From: Tannerellaceae bacterium
Lineage (GTDB): Bacteria; Bacteroidota; Bacteroidia; Bacteroidales; Tannerellaceae
Direction: 5' to 3'
Assembly: GCA_031280435.1 (NCBI GenBank)
Contig: JAITGS010000010.1
Location: 1 to 64,000, forward strand
Length of the DNA: 64,000 nucleotides
Each line of letters opens with the position of its first letter. The first letter of the stretch is position 1. Made by a program: the position numbers and the translations under genes. Under the pieces are notes generated by a model. It was given only the letters and a program-made list of their open reading frames with translations. It had not been told where the DNA came from and searched no databases. Shown in pieces: positions 49,601 to 62,215 of this stretch.

Positions 49601-50979
49601 TGTAATTGAATTGCTTTCCCTTCTATTAGTTTAGGCTGAAAGGCTTGGATACCCAGTCGGTGCAACGTCGGTGCACGATTGAGTAATACGGGATGCCCTT
49701 TCATAACATATTCCAGAATGTCCCAAACTACCGGCTCTTTCCGATCGACAATCTTTTTAGCCGATTTAACAGTTTTAACGACACCACGCTCTATCAGCTT
49801 ACGAATTACAAAAGGCTTATACAGTTCAGCCGCCATATTCTTAGGGAGCCCACATTCGTGCATTTTAAGTTCCGGCCCTACCACAATTACGGAACGAGCA
49901 GAATAGTCTACTCGTTTGCCAAGCAAATTCTGACGGAAACGTCCCTGCTTCCCTTTTAAGCTGTCTGAAAGTGATTTGAGAGGACGATTGGCATCGGTTT
50001 TAACCGCGCTTGATTTCCGCGAATTATCAAATAATGAATCTACGGCCTCCTGCAACATGCGCTTTTCATTACGGAGAATGACTTCCGGAGCTTTAATGTC
50101 GATTAATCTTTTCAAGCGGTTATTGCGAATGATAACACGTCGGTAAAGATCGTTCAAATCGGATGTTGCAAAACGTCCACCGTCCAATGGTACCAAAGGA
50201 CGCAACTCCGGAGGAATCACCGGAATCATTTTAACAACCATCCATTCAGGATGATTACGACCACGCGCCGAACGGAATGATTCTACGACCTGAAGGCGTT
50301 TCAAAGCGTCATTTTTACGCTGTTGGGAAGTATCGGTACTTGCTCTATGGCGTAATTCGTAAGAGAGTGAATCTAAATCCAAACGAGTGAGCAAATCATA
50401 AATCGCTTCCGCTCCTATTTTAGCGATAAATTTATTCGGATCTGAATCCTCAAGCATCTGATTTTCCTTAGGTAAGCTATCAATAATATGCAGATACTCC
50501 TCTTCTGCAAGCAGCTCCAACGGACCTACCGAATTGACGATTCCCGGCTGAATTACCACATATCGCTCGTAGTAAATAACCGAATCAAGTTTTTTTGTGG
50601 GGATACCGACCAAATAACCAATCTTATTGGGAAGAGAACGAAAATACCAGATATGCGCAACGGGAACCACTAAATGTATATGCCCCATACGCTCACGTCT
50701 TACTTTCTTTTCCGTAACTTCCACTCCACAACGGTCACAGATAATGCCTTTATAACGAATACGTTTGTATTTTCCGCAATGGCACTCATAGTCCTTAATC
50801 GGACCAAATATGCGCTCACAGAACAGACCATCTCGTTCCGGCTTGTATGTTCGGTAATTGATCGTCTCCGGTTTCAATACTTCTCCACTCGAATTTTCAA
50901 GAATTTCTTCAGGGGAAGCCAAGCCTATCGTAATCTTCGAAAAGTTACTCTTTACCTTATTTTCTTTTCTAAAAGCCAT
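46681..50979 (-). CDS. rpoC: DNA-directed RNA polymerase subunit beta'
   Basis: 1432 aa; [40 protein letters not shown]. Confidence 0.99.
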   Translation of the reverse strand: MAFRKENKVKSNFSKITIGLASPEEILENSSGEVLKPETINYRTYKPERDGLFCERIFGPIKDYECHCGKYKRIRYKGIICDRCGVEVTEKKVRRERMGHIHLVVPVAHIWYFRSLPNKIGYLVGIPTKKLDSVIYYERYVVIQPGIVNSVGPLELLAEEEYLHIIDSLPKENQMLEDSDPNKFIAKIGAEAIYDLLTRLDLDSLSYELRHRASTDTSQQRKNDALKRLQVVESFRSARGRNHPEWMVVKMIPVIPPELRPLVPLDGGRFATSDLNDLYRRVIIRNNRLKRLIDIKAPEVILRNEKRMLQEAVDSLFDNSRKSSAVKTDANRPLKSLSDSLKGKQGRFRQNLLGKRVDYSARSVIVVGPELKMHECGLPKNMAAELYKPFVIRKLIERGVVKTVKSAKKIVDRKEPVVWDILEYVMKGHPVLLNRAPTLHRLGIQAFQPKLIEGKAIQLHPLSCTAFNADFDGDQMAVHLPLGNEAILEAQLLMLASHNILNPANGAPITVPSQDMVLGLYYITKLRPGAKGEGKIFYGVEEAVVAYNEGKIDIHAPIKVAVETLDEDGNFGKIMLETSVGRVLVNEFVPKEVGFVNELLGKKALRDIIGNVIKVCGVARTAQFLDDIKNLGYQMAFKGGLSFNLSDVLIPEEKDSLVEEGYQEVEQIMQNYSMGFITMNERYNQIIDIWTHVNSRLSEILINKLAADNDGFNSVYMMMDSGARGSKEQIRQLSGMRGLMAKPQKSGAEGGQIIENPILSNFKEGLSVLEYFISTHGARKGLADTALKTADAGYLTRRLVDVSHDVIINEEDCGTLRGLVCSELKNNEEVIASLYERILGRVSVHDVQHSITGELLVEAGEEIREDAARKIQESPIESVEIRSVLTCESKKGVCAKCYGRNLATGQMVQKGEVVGVIAAQSIGEPGTQLTLRTFHVGGIASNIATENSIATKYSGILEIDELRAVSSVDSLGKTYQVVVSRLAEMRIVDPNTKIVLLTHNIPYGSKLYFNHGSTVKKGDVIVEWDPFNAVIVSEVAGTLEFENVQEGITYAVESDETTGLKEKIIIESKDKTKIPLVHVVDSEGKPLKNYTLPLGAHVVKENNDAVKAGEVLAKIPRAVGKTGDITGGLPRVTELFEARNPSNPAVVSEIDGEIGFGKVKRGNREITVTSKLGEIKKYMVPLSKQLLVQENDYIRAGMPLSDGAITPSDILAIKGPTAVQEYIVNEVQDVYRLQGVKINDKHFEVIVRQMMRKVEVVDPGDTRFLEQQVVDKLEIMDENDRIWGRKVVIEPGDSQTMQAGQIVTARKLRDENSMLKRRDLHLVEARDAVPATSNQILQGITKAALQTNSFMSAASFQETTKVLNEAAINGKIDRLEGLKENVICGHLIPAGTGQRDFDKLVVGAKDEFDKIFANRKNIGELNMMDKKSDRID

Positions 50980-51498
50980 ATTGAAAGATATATGAGTTTA
51001 TTAATAGATGGCAATATATAATGCATCAAGTCCGTACTTCAGCTCATTTTTGATTCTGCCATATTGTCGTTTCAGAATTTTACAAAAGCGTGAACCCATT
51101 CCTGCCGAAAAGCGAAAATCTACTTGATTCATAGGATTCAGGCCCAGCATAATTTATAAGGAAATTCTCGCCAACTGCACAAAGACTGAAACTTCAAAAC
51201 TGTACTTAAATGATTTTTTACAAGCTCTTGAATTGTCTTACAGATTCGCAAAAAAAAACTTTGCGAAGAGAAGACTTTCTCATGCACATAGAAAGTGATT
51301 TTCCTGAGCGAGAAAAATATCCAGAATATTGAAGCAAAAACCAAAGGCGCGAAAACGTTTGAAGTTGCGTTAAAGAAATTGCGAAATTGACAGCATAGCA
51401 CTTTGTCGTACACAGGATTGGGAATTAGTCCGGCGTTATGTTCCGCTATTCTATTTTTCGCAAAAAATCTCGTTATGAAAATCATGCTTTCCAAAGGT

Positions 51499-54400
51499 CT
51501 AATCAAGCGTAAAACTCAAACCAAGCCCTTTTAATTCATGCAATAAAACGTTTAGAGATTCGGGTATTCCAGGGTGTGGCATGGGCTCACCCTTCACAAT
51601 CGCTTCATAAGCTTTCGAACGTCCCACAACGTCATCAGATTTGATGGTAAGTATTTCTTGCAAAATATGCGCTGCACCAAATGCCTCCAGCGCCCAAACT
51701 TCCATTTCTCCAAAACGCTGACCTCCAAATTGTGCTTTTCCTCCTAATGGTTGTTGAGTGATAAGTGAATAGGGCCCAATCGAACGAGCATGCATTTTAT
51801 CATCAACCATATGTCCAAGCTTTAAGAAATACGTGACTCCTACTGTTGCCGGTTGGTCAAAACGCTCTCCAGTTCCTCCATCATAGAGGTATGTTTTTCC
51901 GTAGCGTGGTAATTTTGCCTTATCTGTCCATTCATTTAAATCATCCAAAGAGGCTCCGTCAAAGATCGGTGTTGCAAATTTCACATTCATAGCCTGACCT
52001 GCCCATCCTAAAACGGCTTCAAAAATTTGTCCCAAATTCATACGCGAAGGCACTCCAAGAGGATTTAAACAAATATCTACGGGAGTTCCGTCTGCAAGGA
52101 AAGGCATATCTTCTTGACGTACAATTTTAGAGACAATGCCTTTATTGCCGTGACGACCTGCCATCTTATCTCCCACTTGTATTTTGCGTTTCTTTGCAAT
52201 ATAAACCTTCGCCATTTGCACAATACCGGTAGGGAGCTCATCACCTATTGTAAGATCAAACTTTTTACGCCTCAATTCTGCATCAAGTTCTTTGTACTTC
52301 CTTATATAATTTTGGATGATTTCTTTGATCAATTCATTTCGGGATTGATCCGCCGTCCATTTAGTCATCTGCACCAAACTAAAATCCAGAGATTCTAATT
52401 CTTTATGGGTAAATTTGACTCCCTTTGCAATCAATTCTGTGCTATTGGTAATGTCTTTTACGCCTTGCGAAACCTTCCCATTAACAATGGTAATAAGTTT
52501 ATCTACCAGCACGTTTTTCAACGCAGCCATCTTTTCTTCATACTCTTCATCCAATTTGGGCAAAAGAGCTTTGTCGGTCAAGCGTGATTTGCGTTTCTTA
52601 ATTGCCTTGGAAAAAAGATTTGTTCCGATCACCACTCCTGAAAGTGAAGGGGTAGCTTTCAATGATGCATCTTTTACATCTCCAGCTTTATCACCAAATA
52701 TGGCTCGCAATAACTTTTCTTCTGGCGAAGGATCGGATTCTCCTTTAGGCGTAATTTTCCCGATCAGTATGTCACCAGGTTCAATGCGCGCCCCCAAACG
52801 AACAATACCCTTATCATCAAGATCACGTGTGGCTTCTTCACTTACATTAGGTATATCTGAAGTTAATTCTTCCATCCCTCGCTTTGTTTCACGAACTTCC
52901 AGAATATATTCATCAATGTGTATTGAAGTAAAGACATCTTCCCATACTATTCGTTCGTTTAAGACTATGGCATCTTCATAATTATAGCCCTTCCACGGCA
53001 TATATGCAACTTTTACGTTCCGTCCTAAAGCGAGTTCTCCTTTTTGAGTCGAATAGCCTTCTGTTAATATCTGACCGGCCTTCACACGATCTCCACGTTC
53101 ACATATGGGATGCAGATCGACAGATGTACTCTGATTGGTTTTGCGCCATTTAGGGATATTATATGTATGCACAGCATCATCAAAACTGACAAATTCCTCA
53201 TTTTCTGTCCGGTCGTATTTGATTTTGATTGTTGTGGAATCAACATAAATCACTACGCCATCATGCTCCGCTATAATTTGTGTACGTGAATCTCTCGCAA
53301 CTTGAGCTTCTATACCTGTTCCAACAATAGGTGCTTCAGGACGTAATAAAGGAACTGCCTGGCGCATCATATTCGAGCCCATAAGCGCACGATTGGCATC
53401 ATCATGCTCAAGGAAAGGGATTAGCGATGCTGCAATGGATGCAATTTGTGTTGGAGAAACATCCATCAAATCTACTTCGCTGGGAGTTACTTGAGGGAAA
53501 TCCGCTTCGAGTCGTGATTTAACTCTCTCTTTAACAAACTTTCCGGAGTTATCCAACGATGCATTTCCTTGAGCTATGGTCAATTTTTCTTCTTCTTCAG
53601 CAGTATAATATCGTAATCCTTCATCAGAAAAATCGACTACACCATCTTTAACCCTACGATATGGAGTGGAAATAAAACCTAGTTCATTGATTTTGGCATA
53701 TACGCAAAGTGAAGAAATCAACCCGATATTTGGGCCTTCCGGAGTTTCAATAGGGCACAAACGTCCATAATGTGTATAATGCACGTCACGAACTTCAAAG
53801 CCGGCTCTTTCTCTCGACAACCCACCTGGCCCTAAAGCTGACAAACGACGTTTATGAGTGATTTCTGCCAATGGATTCGTTTGGTCCATAAATTGCGACA
53901 GACCGTTTGTCCCAAAAAATGAGTTTACAACAGAAGATATTGTTTTGGCATTAATAAGATCAATTGGGGTAAAAACTTCATTATCCCTTACATTCATACG
54001 TTCGCGCACTGTTCGTGACATACGAGCCAAGCCTATGCCAAATTGATTATATAATTGTTCTCCAACAGTACGAACACGCCTATTACTCAAATGATCTATG
54101 TCATCAACTACAGCCTTGGAATTAATCAGTTCAATCAAATACTTGATGATTTCTATAATATCTTCTTTTGTCAGAACTTTGACATCCTGACTTGTTGTTA
54201 GATTTAGTTTCCTATTGATTCGATATCGTCCGACATCACCCAAATCATAGCGCTTTTCTGAAAAAAACAAGTTGGCAATTACTTCACGCGCACTAGCTTC
54301 ATCTGCAGGTTCGGCATTTCTCAGTTGTCTATAAATGAATAAAACTGCCTCTTTCTCAGAATTGCTAGGATCTTTTTGAAGGGTATTATAAATAATTGCA

Positions 54401-55314
54401 TAATCAGAAAGAGTCCGATCATCACGGTGCAACAACACATTCTGCGCACCAGATTCTAATATAGCCTCTATATTCTCTCTACTTAAAATGGATTCCCGAT
54501 CAATAATAATATCGTTGCGTTCTATGGACACAACTTCTCCCGTATCTTCATCCACGAAATCTTCTACCCAGGTTTTCAATACACGAGCAGCCAATTTACG
54601 TCCTACCAGTTTTTCTAAATTTGGTCTGTTTACAGCTTCCTCTTCAGCAAGGTTGAAAATCTCAAGAATATCTCGGTCACTTTCAAAACCAATCGCTCTT
54701 AACAGAGTGGTGACCGGCAATTTCTTCTTACGATCAATATAGGCATACATTATATTATTAATGTCAGTGGCAAATTCAATCCAAGATCCTCTAAATGGGA
54801 TGATCCTGGCTGAATACAACTTTGTGCCATTGGCATGTAAACTTTGCCCAAAAAATACCCCTGGCGAACGATGCAACTGTGAGACAACAACTCGTTCCGC
54901 TCCATTAATAACAAAAGCTCCCTTTCCTGTCATATATGGAATAGGTCCTAAATAAACATCTTGTATGACTGTATCAAAATCTTCGTGATCTGGGTCTGTA
55001 CAATACAGTTTCAATTTGGCTTTCAAAGGAACGCTGTATGTTAAACCACGGGCAATACATTCGTCTATTGTATAACGGGGAGGTTCTATATAATAGTCGA
55101 GGAACTCCAATACAAAATTGTTACGTGTATCAGCTATTGGGAAATTTTCCGCAAAAACTTTATACAAACCTTCTTTTTTCCTTTTGTCTGTAGGAGTATC
55201 TATCTGGAGAAAATCCTGGAATGACTTTAACTGAACTTCGAGAAAGTCCTGATAGGAAAGTGGATTTTTAATCGAAGCGAAATTAACTCTTGAATTTACT
55301 AATGTAGAAGACAT
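51499..55314 (-). CDS. rpoB: DNA-directed RNA polymerase subunit beta
   Basis: 1271 aa; [42 protein letters not shown]. Confidence 0.99.
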   Translation of the reverse strand: MSSTLVNSRVNFASIKNPLSYQDFLEVQLKSFQDFLQIDTPTDKRKKEGLYKVFAENFPIADTRNNFVLEFLDYYIEPPRYTIDECIARGLTYSVPLKAKLKLYCTDPDHEDFDTVIQDVYLGPIPYMTGKGAFVINGAERVVVSQLHRSPGVFFGQSLHANGTKLYSARIIPFRGSWIEFATDINNIMYAYIDRKKKLPVTTLLRAIGFESDRDILEIFNLAEEEAVNRPNLEKLVGRKLAARVLKTWVEDFVDEDTGEVVSIERNDIIIDRESILSRENIEAILESGAQNVLLHRDDRTLSDYAIIYNTLQKDPSNSEKEAVLFIYRQLRNAEPADEASAREVIANLFFSEKRYDLGDVGRYRINRKLNLTTSQDVKVLTKEDIIEIIKYLIELINSKAVVDDIDHLSNRRVRTVGEQLYNQFGIGLARMSRTVRERMNVRDNEVFTPIDLINAKTISSVVNSFFGTNGLSQFMDQTNPLAEITHKRRLSALGPGGLSRERAGFEVRDVHYTHYGRLCPIETPEGPNIGLISSLCVYAKINELGFISTPYRRVKDGVVDFSDEGLRYYTAEEEEKLTIAQGNASLDNSGKFVKERVKSRLEADFPQVTPSEVDLMDVSPTQIASIAASLIPFLEHDDANRALMGSNMMRQAVPLLRPEAPIVGTGIEAQVARDSRTQIIAEHDGVVIYVDSTTIKIKYDRTENEEFVSFDDAVHTYNIPKWRKTNQSTSVDLHPICERGDRVKAGQILTEGYSTQKGELALGRNVKVAYMPWKGYNYEDAIVLNERIVWEDVFTSIHIDEYILEVRETKRGMEELTSDIPNVSEEATRDLDDKGIVRLGARIEPGDILIGKITPKGESDPSPEEKLLRAIFGDKAGDVKDASLKATPSLSGVVIGTNLFSKAIKKRKSRLTDKALLPKLDEEYEEKMAALKNVLVDKLITIVNGKVSQGVKDITNSTELIAKGVKFTHKELESLDFSLVQMTKWTADQSRNELIKEIIQNYIRKYKELDAELRRKKFDLTIGDELPTGIVQMAKVYIAKKRKIQVGDKMAGRHGNKGIVSKIVRQEDMPFLADGTPVDICLNPLGVPSRMNLGQIFEAVLGWAGQAMNVKFATPIFDGASLDDLNEWTDKAKLPRYGKTYLYDGGTGERFDQPATVGVTYFLKLGHMVDDKMHARSIGPYSLITQQPLGGKAQFGGQRFGEMEVWALEAFGAAHILQEILTIKSDDVVGRSKAYEAIVKGEPMPHPGIPESLNVLLHELKGLGLSFTLD

Positions 55315-55420
55315 TTAGTTGGAAATTTATTAAACCAAATGTAAATACAGATGTAAAAGGTTAAGAATCTCCGTATACGGAAATTCTTAACCAATCACCT
55401 GGAATTTTAGAATTATAAAA

Positions 55421-55798
55421 CTATTTAAGCTCAACTTCAGCTCCAGCTTCTTCCAAGCTTTTCTTTAGTCCTTCTGCATCTGCTTTAGCGATACCTTCTT
55501 TAACAACATTAGGAGCGCCGTCTACTAAATCTTTAGCCTCTTTCAGAGTCAAACCTGTCAGTTCTTTAACCAACTTGACAATCGCCAATTTGTTGGTTCC
55601 TGGAGCTTTCAGCACTACATCAAAAGATGTCTTTTCTTCCACAACTTCGGTCGAAGCGCCTGCTGCAGGAGCAGCAACTGCAACTGCAGCAGCTGCAGGT
55701 TCAATACCATATTCTTCTTTCAGAATGGTTGCTAATTCACTAACTTCTTTTACGGTCAAATTCACCAATTGTTCTGCAAAAGCCTTCAAATCTGCCAT
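55421..55798 (-). CDS. rplL: 50S ribosomal protein L7/L12
   Basis: 125 aa; [41 protein letters not shown]. Confidence 0.98.
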   Translation of the reverse strand: MADLKAFAEQLVNLTVKEVSELATILKEEYGIEPAAAAVAVAAPAAGASTEVVEEKTSFDVVLKAPGTNKLAIVKLVKELTGLTLKEAKDLVDGAPNVVKEGIAKADAEGLKKSLEEAGAEVELK

Positions 55799-55841
55799 TT
55801 TTCTATGTAATTTAAATTGTTATTAACTATAAACGATAACT

Positions 55842-56375
55842 TTATTTCTCTTCCAAAGTTTTCAATATACCCAAAATTGTTTGTCCTGATGACTGTAGAG
55901 CCGAGATGACATTCTTTGCTGGAGACTGCAGCATTGCTATTACATCTCCAATAAGCTCCTCTTTGCTCTTGATAGTGACTAATGCCTCCAAGTAATCTAC
56001 CCCAACATAAAAGCTCTCCTGTACATAGGCAGCCTTCAGTTGTGGTCTAACATTTTTCTTGTCTTTTGCAGCTTTAGTAAACTCTTTAATCAGGCGAGCC
56101 GGAACATTCGCCGTATGTGAAAACATAATAGCAGTATTACCCTTCAAGGCTACATTCAAAGCCGAATAATCCCGTTCCATGTTCTCAAATACTTTTTTCA
56201 GTAATGTATTCTTAACTACAATTAATTTTACATTCTGTTTAAAACATTCCCGCCTCAATGCACTTGTTTTATCTGCATTCAAAGCTTCAATATCTGTCAG
56301 ATAAAAATTTGGGTATTCGTTTACAACTTCTGAAAGTTGTTCTATAATCTGAGCTTTACCTTCCTTTTTCATCAC
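55842..56375 (-). CDS. rplJ: 50S ribosomal protein L10
   Basis: 177 aa; FYLTDIEALNADKTSALRRECFKQNVKLIVVKNTLLKK; operon position. Confidence 0.95.
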   Translation of the reverse strand: MMKKEGKAQIIEQLSEVVNEYPNFYLTDIEALNADKTSALRRECFKQNVKLIVVKNTLLKKVFENMERDYSALNVALKGNTAIMFSHTANVPARLIKEFTKAAKDKKNVRPQLKAAYVQESFYVGVDYLEALVTIKSKEELIGDVIAMLQSPAKNVISALQSSGQTILGILKTLEEK

Positions 56376-56384
56376 TAACCATTT

Positions 56385-57083
56385 TTACATTTCATCCACT
56401 GATTTAGGTTCTACTTTAATACCTGCACTCATAGTGCTTGAAAGATAGATGCTCTTGATATAGGTTCCTTTTGCTGTAGATGGTTTCAACTTTATCAATG
56501 TTGAAACAAACTCCTTAGCATTCTCACGTATTTGGTCGGGATGGAAAGTGATTTTCCCTATTGAAGAGTGAACAATACCGGTCTTGTCTACCTTGAAATC
56601 TATTTTCCCTTGTTTGACTTCTTTGATAGCCAGCCCGATGTCATTGGTAACTGTACCACTCTTAGGATTAGGCATCAAACCACGTGGGCCCAAAATCCTT
56701 CCCAAAGCCCCGATTTTGCCCATGACCGAAGGCAACGTAATAATTACGTCTATATCGGTCCATCCACCTTTGATTTTGTTGATATATTCGTCCAATCCCA
56801 CATAGTCGGCACCAGCCGCTACGGCTTCGGCTTCCTTATCTGGCGGACATAACGCAAGAACCCTGACTTGCTTTCCTGTGCCATGAGGCAACGATACAAC
56901 ACCTCTCAACATTTGATTGGCTTTACGGGGATCAACCCCCAAACGGACATCCATATCTACCGAAGCATCGAATTTGGTTGTCGTAATTTCTTTCACCAAC
57001 GCCGACGCTTCTTTAAGTGTATATGCTTTCCCTGTTTCAATTTTTTTTGAAACCAGCTTTTGATTTTTCGTAAGTTTACTCAT
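56385..57083 (-). CDS. rplA: 50S ribosomal protein L1
   Basis: [49 protein letters not shown]. Confidence 0.98.
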   Translation of the reverse strand: MSKLTKNQKLVSKKIETGKAYTLKEASALVKEITTTKFDASVDMDVRLGVDPRKANQMLRGVVSLPHGTGKQVRVLALCPPDKEAEAVAAGADYVGLDEYINKIKGGWTDIDVIITLPSVMGKIGALGRILGPRGLMPNPKSGTVTNDIGLAIKEVKQGKIDFKVDKTGIVHSSIGKITFHPDQIRENAKEFVSTLIKLKPSTAKGTYIKSIYLSSTMSAGIKVEPKSVDEM

Positions 57084-57101
57084 ATCTCTCAACTGAATTT
57101 T

Positions 57102-57545
57102 TTAATTATTATCAGGGAATGTTCCTTTGACCGTTATACCCATGCTTCTCGCTGTCCCTGCGACCATTTTCATGGCGGCACCCACGGTAAAGCAATTTAA
57201 ATCTACAAGCTTATCCTCTGCTATAACCTTTACTTGTTCCCAAGTTATTTCCGCAACTTTCTTGCGGTTGGGCTCAGCAGATCCACCTTTAATTTTAGCC
57301 GCTTCAAATAGCTGAATGGCCACTGGAGGTGTTTTTACGACAAACTCAAACGATTTATCCGTGTAGTAAATAATTACAACCGGCAATATTTTACCACCTT
57401 TATCCTGGGTTCTGGCATTAAATTGCTTGCAAAACTCCATAATGTTTATACCTTTAGAACCCAAAGCGGGTCCTACTGGGGGAGAAGGGTTTGCTGCTCC
57501 TCCTTTAATTTGCAATTTGATTTGTCCTGCAATTTCTTTTGCCAT
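57102..57545 (-). CDS. rplK: 50S ribosomal protein L11
   Basis: [40 protein letters not shown]. Confidence 0.98.
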   Translation of the reverse strand: MAKEIAGQIKLQIKGGAANPSPPVGPALGSKGINIMEFCKQFNARTQDKGGKILPVVIIYYTDKSFEFVVKTPPVAIQLFEAAKIKGGSAEPNRKKVAEITWEQVKVIAEDKLVDLNCFTVGAAMKMVAGTARSMGITVKGTFPDNN

Positions 57546-57610
57546 TTTTTTTACTTTTTTATAAACTACAAATAACTCAACAAGAATAAAAACTCCGTAA
57601 CATAAGTCTA

Positions 57611-58153
57611 TTATTCCTTTTCCACTTGCATATATCCCAATTCCAATGGCGTCTTTCTGCCAAAAATCTTCACCATCACCTTCAACTTCTTCTTCTCAGC
57701 ATTTACGCCTTCTATTACACCTGTAAATCCGCTAAATGGTCCAAAAATGACTTTTACGGTTTCACCGACATAATACTGAACTTCTAATTCATTTTTCAGC
57801 TCTTGCAATTTATCTACCGTACCTAATATGCGCTTTACTTCTATTGGGCGCAAAGGTACCGGCTCTTCTGAACCGCCAAGAAAACCTATCACATTGGGAA
57901 CGTTTCTTAACCTATGAGTAACTTCTCCAACCAAAACCGCTTCAATTAATACATAACCCGGAAGATAAGCTCTTTCTCTCATTACTTTCTTTCCATTACG
58001 CAAAACGTAAGTTTTTTCAGTCGGAATCAATACTTGCGAAACATAGTTTTTCAAATCTGTATTCTTTAATTCGGCTTCCAGATATTCTCTAACTTTATTC
58101 TCCTTGCCACTAATTGCACGTAGAACATAAAACTTTTTCTCAACGTCAGACAT
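57611..58153 (-). CDS. nusG: Transcription termination/antitermination protein NusG
   Basis: [66 protein letters not shown]. Confidence 0.96.
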   Translation of the reverse strand: MSDVEKKFYVLRAISGKENKVREYLEAELKNTDLKNYVSQVLIPTEKTYVLRNGKKVMRERAYLPGYVLIEAVLVGEVTHRLRNVPNVIGFLGGSEEPVPLRPIEVKRILGTVDKLQELKNELEVQYYVGETVKVIFGPFSGFTGVIEGVNAEKKKLKVMVKIFGRKTPLELGYMQVEKE

Positions 58154-58171
58154 ATCTATTGCTGCTGAATA

Positions 58172-58372
58172 TCAAAATAATATCCTGTAAACCATTCGCA
58201 TGATGTTCTCAAAAGCAAAGTCAACCATAAAAATTAGTACTGCGATTATAAGGGAAGCAAACATCACAACCACAGCACTGCTTGATAGCTCATTTCTGGT
58301 CGGCCAAGAAACTTTATAAACAAGTTCGTTATAAGATTCTTTGAAATAATTTATTATTTTATTCATCTGCAT
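58172..58372 (-). CDS. secE: Preprotein translocase subunit SecE
   Basis: 66 aa; INYFKESYNELVYKVSWPTRNELSSSAVVVM; between nusG and tRNA-Trp. Confidence 0.95.
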   Translation of the reverse strand: MQMNKIINYFKESYNELVYKVSWPTRNELSSSAVVVMFASLIIAVLIFMVDFAFENIMRMVYRILF

Positions 58373-58382
58373 TATGCATTAA

Positions 58383-58457
58383 GCACGGATAGAGAGACTC
58401 GAACTCCCGACACCTGGTTTTGGAGACCAGTGCTCTACCAACTGAGCTACATCCGTG
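58383..58457 (-). tRNA. tRNA-Trp (CCA)
   Basis: CACGGAT/ATCCGTG acceptor; anticodon loop CTCCAAA. Confidence 0.94.
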
Positions 58458-58497
58458 ATTCCTCCCTTTTATTTGAGCAATTGGGAGGGTATATTAA

Positions 58498-59685
58498 TTA
58501 GTCTAATAATTCTGTTATCTGACCTGCACCAACTGTGCGTCCGCCTTCACGAATAGCAAAACGCAAACCTTCGCTACATGCAACCGGATAGATTAGGTCT
58601 ACAGTAATAGATACGTTATCTCCCGGCATAACCATCTCTGTTCCTTCAGGAAGAGTTATCTCTCCGGTAACATCCAATGTGCGGATATAGAACTGAGGAC
58701 GATATTTGTTGTGGAACGGGGTATGACGTCCGCCTTCTTCTTTCTTCAAAATATAAACCTCAGCTCTTACTTTGGAATGAGGTTTTACCTTATTCGGATG
58801 AGTAATAACCATGCCGCGTTTTATCTCATGCTTGTCAATACCACGTAACAGCAAACCGACATTATCTCCGGCTTGGCCTTCGTCAAGAATCTTACGGAAC
58901 ATTTCAACGCCTGTCACAACCGACTTCAATCCTTGTGCACCTAAGCCAATGATCTGTACTTCTTCACCGGTTCTAATAATTCCGGTTTCAATACGTCCGG
59001 TAGCAACTGTGCCACGTCCTGTAATTGAAAATACGTCCTCAACGGGCATAAGGAATGGCTTATCTATTTCGCGCGGAGGTAATGGTATCCAAGTGTCGCA
59101 TGCTTCCATAAGCTCTACAACTTTGTCTTCCCATTGTGCATCTCCATTCAATGCGCCCAAAGCGGAACCACGAATAACCGGGGTATTGTCGCCGTCAAAT
59201 TCATAGAATGACAGAAGTTCTCTCATTTCCATTTCAACGAGCTCCAACATCTCTTCGTCATCAACTGAGTCGCATTTGTTCATGAAAACCACTAATTTGG
59301 GTACATTCACCTGGCGAGCCAAAAGAATATGTTCGCGTGTTTGGGGCATCGGGCCGTCAGTAGCGGCAACAACGATAATTGCACCGTCCATTTGAGCTGC
59401 ACCTGTTACCATGTTCTTGACATAGTCGGCATGTCCGGGACAGTCTACATGCGCATAGTGACGATTTGCCGTTTGATATTCCACGTGGGCCGTGTTAATA
59501 GTGATACCCCTTTCCTTTTCTTCTGGGGCATTGTCGATAGAGTCGAAGGAGCGTACTTCAGAAAGACCTTTTTTGGCTAATACTGTCGTAATAGCAGCTG
59601 TCAATGTTGTTTTACCGTGGTCTACATGGCCTATTGTACCAATGTTAACGTGAGGCTTTGTCCTGTCAAAATGTTCTTTTGCCAT
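58498..59685 (-). CDS. tuf: Elongation factor Tu
   Basis: 395 aa; [48 protein letters not shown]. Confidence 0.99.
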   Translation of the reverse strand: MAKEHFDRTKPHVNIGTIGHVDHGKTTLTAAITTVLAKKGLSEVRSFDSIDNAPEEKERGITINTAHVEYQTANRHYAHVDCPGHADYVKNMVTGAAQMDGAIIVVAATDGPMPQTREHILLARQVNVPKLVVFMNKCDSVDDEEMLELVEMEMRELLSFYEFDGDNTPVIRGSALGALNGDAQWEDKVVELMEACDTWIPLPPREIDKPFLMPVEDVFSITGRGTVATGRIETGIIRTGEEVQIIGLGAQGLKSVVTGVEMFRKILDEGQAGDNVGLLLRGIDKHEIKRGMVITHPNKVKPHSKVRAEVYILKKEEGGRHTPFHNKYRPQFYIRTLDVTGEITLPEGTEMVMPGDNVSITVDLIYPVACSEGLRFAIREGGRTVGAGQITELLD

Positions 59686-59745
59686 AGCTTAAATGTTCTT
59701 GTTCTTTATATTAATTATCTTGTTCAAATATTTTATTGTTTGTTG

Positions 59746-59817
<72 letters not shown>

Positions 59818-59863
59818 CAAATATGCGTAATATTAGTGAAATCTCTTTGTGGATTTTCCGGGC

Positions 59864-59872
59864 GCAAAGATA
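59864..59872 (-). promoter_or_regulatory. -7 element TATCTTTGC upstream of tRNA-Thr-tuf
   Basis: Minus-strand TATCTTTGC with upstream TTG-rich region. Confidence 0.55.
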
Positions 59873-59997
59873 ATGTTTTTTATTCTACAAACAAGAGCTG
59901 TCTAAAAAAGTTTCCGCTTGTGAATATCAAAAACAGGGTGAATCTTTTTAAACAGCTCCAAAATTTATGCGTATCACACACAATTCTCTGAAATCGG

Positions 59998-60070
59998 AGC
60001 GGAAGACGGGACTCAAACCCGCGACCCTCAGCTTGGAAGGCTAATGCTCTATCGACTGAGCTACTTCCGC
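59998..60070 (-). tRNA. tRNA-Gly (TCC), second copy
   Basis: Differs from 2430-2502 by one T-loop base (GAGT vs GAGC). Confidence 0.93.
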
Positions 60071-60137
60071 AAACCCCTCTTCCCCGTTTTCTATATACAT
60101 ACCAACATGCTAAAATCTGAAACCAAAGAAGAGAGGG

Positions 60138-60220
60138 TGGGCAGTGATGGATTCGAACCACCGAAGACGTAAGTCAGCTGAGTTACAGTCAGCCCCATTT
60201 GGCCACTCTGGTAACTGCCC
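60138..60220 (-). tRNA. tRNA-Tyr (GTA), second copy
   Basis: Identical by eye to 2307-2389 on the opposite strand. Confidence 0.94.
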
Positions 60221-60228
60221 TTTGCGCC

Positions 60229-60237
60229 GCAAAATTA
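60229..60237 (-). promoter_or_regulatory. -7 element TAATTTTGC just upstream of tRNA-Tyr copy 2
   Basis: Minus-strand TAATTTTGC, 8 nt before the tRNA 5' end. Confidence 0.55.
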
Positions 60238-60241
60238 TTAA

Positions 60242-60736
60242 TTAGTCTCTTATCTGCAAATTTAATTGCGCCATTTTTATTGCCGTAATGGCTGCTTCTT
60301 CTCCTTTATTGCCGTATATGCCGCCGGCACGGTCTTCGGCCTGGCTTTGCGTATCGGTAGTTAACAGGCCGAAGATGAACGGGATCTCGTAGTTCAGATT
60401 CAAGTCCGTTATGCCTCTGGTCACGCTGGAACAAACGTAGTCGAAGTGGGGGGTTTCGCCTCTGATGACGCATCCGAGTACGATAATTGCATCCAATTCC
60501 AGCATTTCGGCCAAGAGTCTTGCGCCGTAGGTCAGCTCAAAACTGCCGGGAACTCGCAGGGTCTGAATATCCGATGCCTGTACGCCGTGATGCTCCAGAG
60601 TGCTGCATACGCCCGCAAGAAGCTTATCTGTAATCTCTTCATTCCATTCGGATACAACTATGCCGAACTTCATTCCGTCGGTACTCGGAACTGCATCGGC
60701 TTTGTAATCGGATAGATATAGACGGGTTGTTGCCAT
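60242..60736 (-). CDS. ribH: 6,7-dimethyl-8-ribityllumazine synthase
   Basis: [61 protein letters not shown]. Confidence 0.95.
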   Translation of the reverse strand: MATTRLYLSDYKADAVPSTDGMKFGIVVSEWNEEITDKLLAGVCSTLEHHGVQASDIQTLRVPGSFELTYGARLLAEMLELDAIIVLGCVIRGETPHFDYVCSSVTRGITDLNLNYEIPFIFGLLTTDTQSQAEDRAGGIYGNKGEEAAITAIKMAQLNLQIRD

Positions 60737-60741
60737 AAAGA

Positions 60742-61431
60742 TTAGTTTTTTGCGAGTTCGGATGCGCGAATGATGTATTTGTCTATGGAAGCGGCTTCCT
60801 CGGAATTAAAATATTTTTCTTTGATCGTCGTATAGACTTTAACGGCATTGTTATATTCTTTTAATTCTTCGTATACCAAACCGGCTTTTTTCAGGAAAAC
60901 GGGACCAAGGACTTCGTTGTCGGCCTTATTGGCGGCTTTCTCAAAGTAGGGTATGGCTTCTTTGAACCGGCCGGCATTGACGTGGCAGTCGCCTATCAAA
61001 CCAATAACTGCCGGTGAAATCATCTTGTCTTTTCCTTTGAATCCTTTCAACAACTTTAGGGCATTTTCAGGATCGCCCATCCTAAAATAGCATATGCCTG
61101 CATAGGCCTTGGCCAGGTTTGCGCTCGAGCTCGTGCCGTAGTCGTCGATGATGGAGAGAAAGCCGGGATAGTCGGCCTGATTGCCGTGCAGAGCAAGGGC
61201 AAAAGAGTCTCTGGCAAAATACTGTTCGCCTTTGAAGATAGTTATTGCCGCTTGCTTTTCTTTGGGAATCAGATAGCCGTAATAAGTACCGAAGATACCG
61301 GCAACTACGATGGCTATGCCTGCAATGCAGTATATGATTCGCTGCTTGTGTTTCTCTATAAATTGCTCGGATTTTGAGACGATGTCGCCCACTTCGATTT
61401 CTTTGCTTGCACCTTTCTTGGGGGTTGCCAT
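60742..61431 (-). CDS. Membrane-anchored TPR protein
   Basis: N-terminal [27 protein letters not shown]-like repeats; adjacent to ribH. Confidence 0.75.
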   Translation of the reverse strand: MATPKKGASKEIEVGDIVSKSEQFIEKHKQRIIYCIAGIAIVVAGIFGTYYGYLIPKEKQAAITIFKGEQYFARDSFALALHGNQADYPGFLSIIDDYGTSSSANLAKAYAGICYFRMGDPENALKLLKGFKGKDKMISPAVIGLIGDCHVNAGRFKEAIPYFEKAANKADNEVLGPVFLKKAGLVYEELKEYNNAVKVYTTIKEKYFNSEEAASIDKYIIRASELAKN

Positions 61432-61478
61432 AATTAATATGAATTACATTAAATATTTAGTGATTGTTTTTTCAGGCT

Positions 61479-61487
61479 GCAAAGATA
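61479..61487 (-). promoter_or_regulatory. -7 element TATCTTTGC for the TPR-ribH unit
   Basis: Minus-strand TATCTTTGC about 48 nt before the ATG. Confidence 0.5.
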
Positions 61488-61716
61488 TTTTATTTATGAA
61501 TATCAACCAATGCCGCCATCATATATTTCGCGGCAAATGCATTTAATCACGAGAACTTGTCCGGCGTACAACTCATATAACATTATATTTGGTTGGAATG
61601 GACAATGGCTCAGATTGCTTTTGCCCACGCTGCATCCGGACAGATGCAGGCTTGTTCTGCATCTTAAATGGCTGATAACAGGCCGGCTGCGTTTATACAA
61701 GCGACAGAATCGCACA

Positions 61717-62032
61717 TCCCCGAAATGTTTTTGAGTGTTCCCGAAATGTTTTTGAGTGTCCCCAAAATGTTTTTGAGTGTCCCCAAAATGTTTTTGAGTG
61801 TCCCCAAAATGCTTTTGAGTGCCCCAAAATGCTTTTGAGTGCCCCCAAAATGTTTTTGAGTGTCCCCAAAATGTTTTTGAGTGTCCCCGAAATGATTTTG
61901 AGTGTCCCCCAAATGCTTTTGAGTGCCCCCAAAATGCTTTTGAGTGTTCCCAAAATGCTTTTGAGTGTTCCCAAAATGCTTTTGAGTGCCCCCGAAATGT
62001 TTTTGGGGACACTCAAAATGCTTTTGAGAACG
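61717..62032. repeat. Array R9: about 14-15 units of 21 bp (CCCCAAAATGTTTTTGAGTGT)
   Basis: GAGTG at 61733, 61754, 61775, 61796, 61817, then 61837 (one 20-bp step), 61858, 61879, 61900, 61921. Confidence 0.95.
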
Positions 62033-62186
62033 TCCGCGATGCCTCCGGGAGCACCCGCTATGATTTCAAAAAGCCGGTGCTGCCGGGCAGAGACTCGCAT
62101 AGAGAAACGTCGTACGCGTATATGCTTACTATATATATAATGTGTAGGATGCAGAAGGGGGAAATTTCAAAATCAAAGCAGTTGTT

Positions 62187-62195
62187 TAACTTTGT
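62187..62195 (+). promoter_or_regulatory. -7 element TAACTTTGT for recF
   Basis: 21 nt before the ATG at 62216. Confidence 0.45.
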
Positions 62196-62215
62196 GCGGT
62201 CAACATACTTCCAAA

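Noticed and set aside
51138-51506. 122-aa ORF between rpoB and rpoC as a real gene
   Set aside because: No recognisable family, odd composition, overlaps rpoB stop; more likely a chance ORF in an AT-rich spacer.
61503-62012. 169-aa and 82/135-aa minus-strand ORFs (HSKAFWG, TQKHFGD, LKSILGT repeats) as a repeat protein
   Set aside because: Open frames follow from the 21-bp period (multiple of 3) lacking stops; all three frames are open and no start or RBS context was seen.
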